Source: Strigops habroptila (lineage: Eukaryota > Chordata > Aves > Psittaciformes > Psittacidae). From it: a stretch of DNA of 64,000 bases. Shown here in pieces: positions 62,296-64,000 of the stretch. Where the stretch lies: assembly GCF_004027225.2 (NCBI RefSeq), contig NC_044296.2:5451943-5515942 (forward strand), in the 5' to 3' direction. How positions within the stretch are numbered: position 1 is the stretch's first letter; each line of letters opens with the position of its first letter. The notes below the pieces were generated by a model, which had not been told where the DNA came from, did no database searches, and saw only the letters and a list, made by a program, of their open reading frames with translations. Position numbers and translations under genes: made by a program.

Positions 62296-62720
62296 GAGGG
62301 ACAGAAACGGGGCTGGGGCGGGACCAGGGGCACGGCGGAACCCTCCCCCAACGGCGCCCCCCCAGCGGGCCCCGCGCCGGGCTCCCCCCTCGCGCACCCG
62401 CCGCCGCCGCCGCCGCTTCCTGCCCTGGCCCCGCCCCTCTATTATTATGCAAATGAGGTTCTCGGCCCCGCGCCCCCCATTGGCCGCCCGCGCCGAGCGG
62501 GGCAGAGCGCAGCTTAGCGCGGATTGGCTGGAAGCGGTTCGACGTCAGAGGGAAGCGGCGGAGAGAAGGGCGGGGCGAAGGACGCGGGTCTGGGGGCGAG
62601 GGGCGGGAACGGCCGGCGCGGCGCGCGCGCGGCTGGCGGCTCGGCCAATCAGCGATCGGCGTGGGGAGGGCACCGCCTTAAAGAGGCAACGGCAGCGCGC
62701 GGCGCGGCCCACAGCGGGTG
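62296..62720. promoter_or_regulatory. HMG20B: HMG20B promoter region with CCAAT boxes, octamer and CRE-like site
   Basis: A CpG island holds three CCAAT boxes (ATTGG at 62479-62483 and 62523-62527; CCAAT at 62645-62649), a perfect octamer ATGCAAAT at 62447-62454, and a CRE-like GACGTCA at 62541-62547. A possible HMG20B non-coding exon 1 lies around 62398-62440 with a donor GTGCGCG on the minus strand. Spacing of the CCAAT boxes suggests NF-Y control. Because MFSD12 starts about 1 kb away in the other direction, the region may be bidirectional. Confidence 0.6.
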
Positions 62721-62794
62721 ACCTCAGCGCTGCCCCCGGGGTGGGCGCCCCGCGGGGAACCGGTGATCCCCGCTGTGCCCAGCCCCCCCGGTCC

Positions 62795-63500
62795 CATTGC
62801 TCCCAGCGACCCCAGTTACTCCCCCCACACTGCTCCCATTATCCCCAGTACCCCATGGCTGCTCCCAGTGGCCCCAGCGCCCACCCTCGGGGTCCCAATG
62901 GTCCCGACCCCCCTCCCCACTGCTCCCAGTGATCCCTGTACTGCCCATACTGGTCCCAGTAACGCCACTGCCTACACGAGGGGGGGTCCCAGTCACCCCA
63001 GTACTGCTATACTGTTCCCAGTGACCCTCGTACCCACTCATACATGGTGCCCCCAGGGTCCCAGTGACCCCAATACTGCCCATACTTGTTCCAGTCACCC
63101 AGTACCTACTCAAGATGAGGTCCCAATCACCTCAGTATCCTCAAACTGCTCCCAGTGACCCCAGTAGCCATCCAAGGGGTGGTACTTAAAACAAGGTTCC
63201 AGTCACCCCAGTACCCCCCCACTGCTCCAAGTCAGCCCAGTATTCATCCAAGGGGTGGTCCCAGTCACGCCAGTACTGCCCATACTGCTCCCAGTCACCC
63301 AGTACCTACTCAAGATGAGGTCCCAGTGACCCCAGTGCCCCCACCACTGCTCCTAGTCGCCCCAGTACCCACCCAAGAGGTGCTCCCAGACACCCCAGTA
63401 TCCCTGCCACTGCTCCCAGTCACCTCAGTAGCCCCCACAACTCCCAGTGGCCCCAGTACTGCTCATACTGGTCCCAGTCACCCGGTACCTACTCAAGACA
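62795..63500. repeat. Degenerate CCCAGT-based minisatellite between HMG20B and MFSD12
   Basis: Some 700 bp are built from repeated short phrases such as CTGCTCCCAGTGACCCCAGT and CCCATACTGGTCCCAGT, with longer higher-order units (for example ACCTACTCAAGATGAGGTCC at about 63105 and 63303, roughly 198 bp apart). The strand bias is strong, C-rich on +. It separates the HMG20B CpG island from the MFSD12 CpG island. The open frames across it on both strands are repeat artefacts. Confidence 0.85.
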
Positions 63501-63619
63501 CGCTCCCGGTACCAGCCGGGCGCCGTTCGCAGCCCCGATGCTGGCGCAGGCAACGGCGGCCCAGCGGTATGCCGGGAGGTGGGGCACAGCCAGCCCCGGG
63601 GGGAGGACGGACGGACGAC

Positions 63620-63678
63620 ACCGGGACAGCCCCGCCCCGCCCCGCCCCGTCCGTCCGCCTGTCCCAGCCCGGCCCGGC
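63620..63678 (+). promoter_or_regulatory. MFSD12: GC-box cluster just upstream of MFSD12
   Basis: Three or four overlapping CCCCGCC units at 63630-63650, consistent with SP1/KLF sites of a TATA-less promoter, 30-50 bp before the MFSD12 start codon. The 5' UTR must therefore be short or lie within this block. Confidence 0.55.
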
Positions 63679-63976
63679 ATGGCGGAGCGGGAGCTGCCGC
63701 TGCCGGTGCCGGTGCGGGCAGCGGAGGCGCTGCCGCTGCGGGCGCGGTTGAGCTTCGCGGCCGGGCACTTCCAGAACGACGCCTGTGCCGCGCTGTGGTT
63801 CACGTACCTGCTGCTGTTCCTGCACAGCGCGCTCGGCTTCGGGCACCGCGCCGCGGGCGCGCTGCTGCTGGCGGGGCAGCTCGCGGACGGGCTCTGCACG
63901 CCGCTGCTCGGCTACGAGACCGACCGCTCCGCCGGCTGCGGCCGCTACGGCAGGAGGAAGTCCTGGCACCTCGCCG
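63679..63976 (+). CDS. MFSD12: MFSD12 exon 1 (partial gene; continues beyond the window)
   Basis: Major facilitator superfamily member of lysosome and melanosome membranes, required for cystine storage/cysteine import and known as a pigmentation gene. Exon 1 encodes about 99 residues, from [10 protein letters not shown] to RKSWHLAG, then the donor GTGGGTGCC at 63977, phase 1. Visible family features are [20 protein letters not shown] and [11 protein letters not shown] (TM1), [21 protein letters not shown] (TM2 and its loop, ending in the MFS-type G-x-x-x-D motif) and [10 protein letters not shown] (basic cytosolic loop, as in MFS motif A). The start is the first ATG in a good context (CCCGGCATGG). 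The remaining exons lie to the right of the window. Confidence 0.93.
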
Positions 63977-64000
63977 GTGGGTGCCGGGGATGCGCTTGGT

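Noticed and set aside
62724-63751. Open frames on both strands over the CCCAGT repeat
   Set aside because: They follow from a repeat whose units lack stops in several frames; no homology and no splice context.
1-64000. CRISPR arrays, bacterial operons, tRNA or rRNA genes
   Set aside because: Looked for and not seen; the tandem arrays present are ordinary minisatellites without repeat-spacer structure, and the sequence is vertebrate nuclear DNA.

Overview
The window is vertebrate nuclear DNA, almost certainly from a bird. It carries about two dozen CR1 LINE fragments of the avian type, many ending in the (ATTCTATG)-like CR1 tail. Introns are short, promoters are very GC- and CpG-rich, and GC-rich minisatellites lie between genes, as expected of an avian microchromosome. 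Six genes are recognisable from their translated exons. From left to right they are PIP5K1C (+), CACTIN (+), TBXA2R (+), GIPC3 (-), HMG20B (-) and the first exon of MFSD12 (+). This is the gene neighbourhood of human 19p13.3 read in one direction, so the block is conserved synteny. I cannot name the species.

Layout. 1-704: CpG-rich 5' flank. 705-37522: PIP5K1C, 17 coding exons plus a last exon that opens with the stop codon. Its 18.5-kb first intron holds CR1 fragments, one long CR1 with reverse-transcriptase remnants, and a 489-bp direct duplication. The intron before the C-terminal exon holds one well-supported and one speculative alternative exon. 37523 to about 41 kb: 3' UTR and flank, with an ancient MIR-like SINE. 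41299-46660: CACTIN, 10 coding exons, one intron of GC-AG type. 46.8-48.5 kb: intergenic, with a 44-bp minisatellite just before the TBXA2R promoter. About 48544-53602: TBXA2R. 53973-56010: GIPC3, tail to tail with TBXA2R. 57.0-62.3 kb: HMG20B. 62.3-63.7 kb: an upstream region shared with MFSD12, with CCAAT boxes, GC boxes and a degenerate minisatellite. 63679-63976: MFSD12 exon 1, truncated by the window edge.

The genes do not form one pathway. PIP5K1C makes PI(4,5)P2 at adhesions and synapses, TBXA2R is a G-protein-coupled receptor whose Gq signalling consumes PI(4,5)P2, GIPC3 is a PDZ trafficking adaptor, CACTIN a splicing and NF-kB-linked nuclear protein, HMG20B a CoREST/LSD1 subunit, and MFSD12 a lysosome/melanosome transporter. 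Every coding exon was joined by matching GT-AG (once GC-AG) sites and reading phase. Predicted lengths (673, 727, 355, 323 or 307, and 319 aa) are close to the human proteins.

I found no wholly unknown gene system. The more interesting signals are: a duplicated talin-motif-like alternative exon in PIP5K1C; sense-oriented CR1 tails lying 12-70 bp upstream of four different splice acceptors; an in-frame duplicated splice donor in TBXA2R; and the recent intronic duplication.
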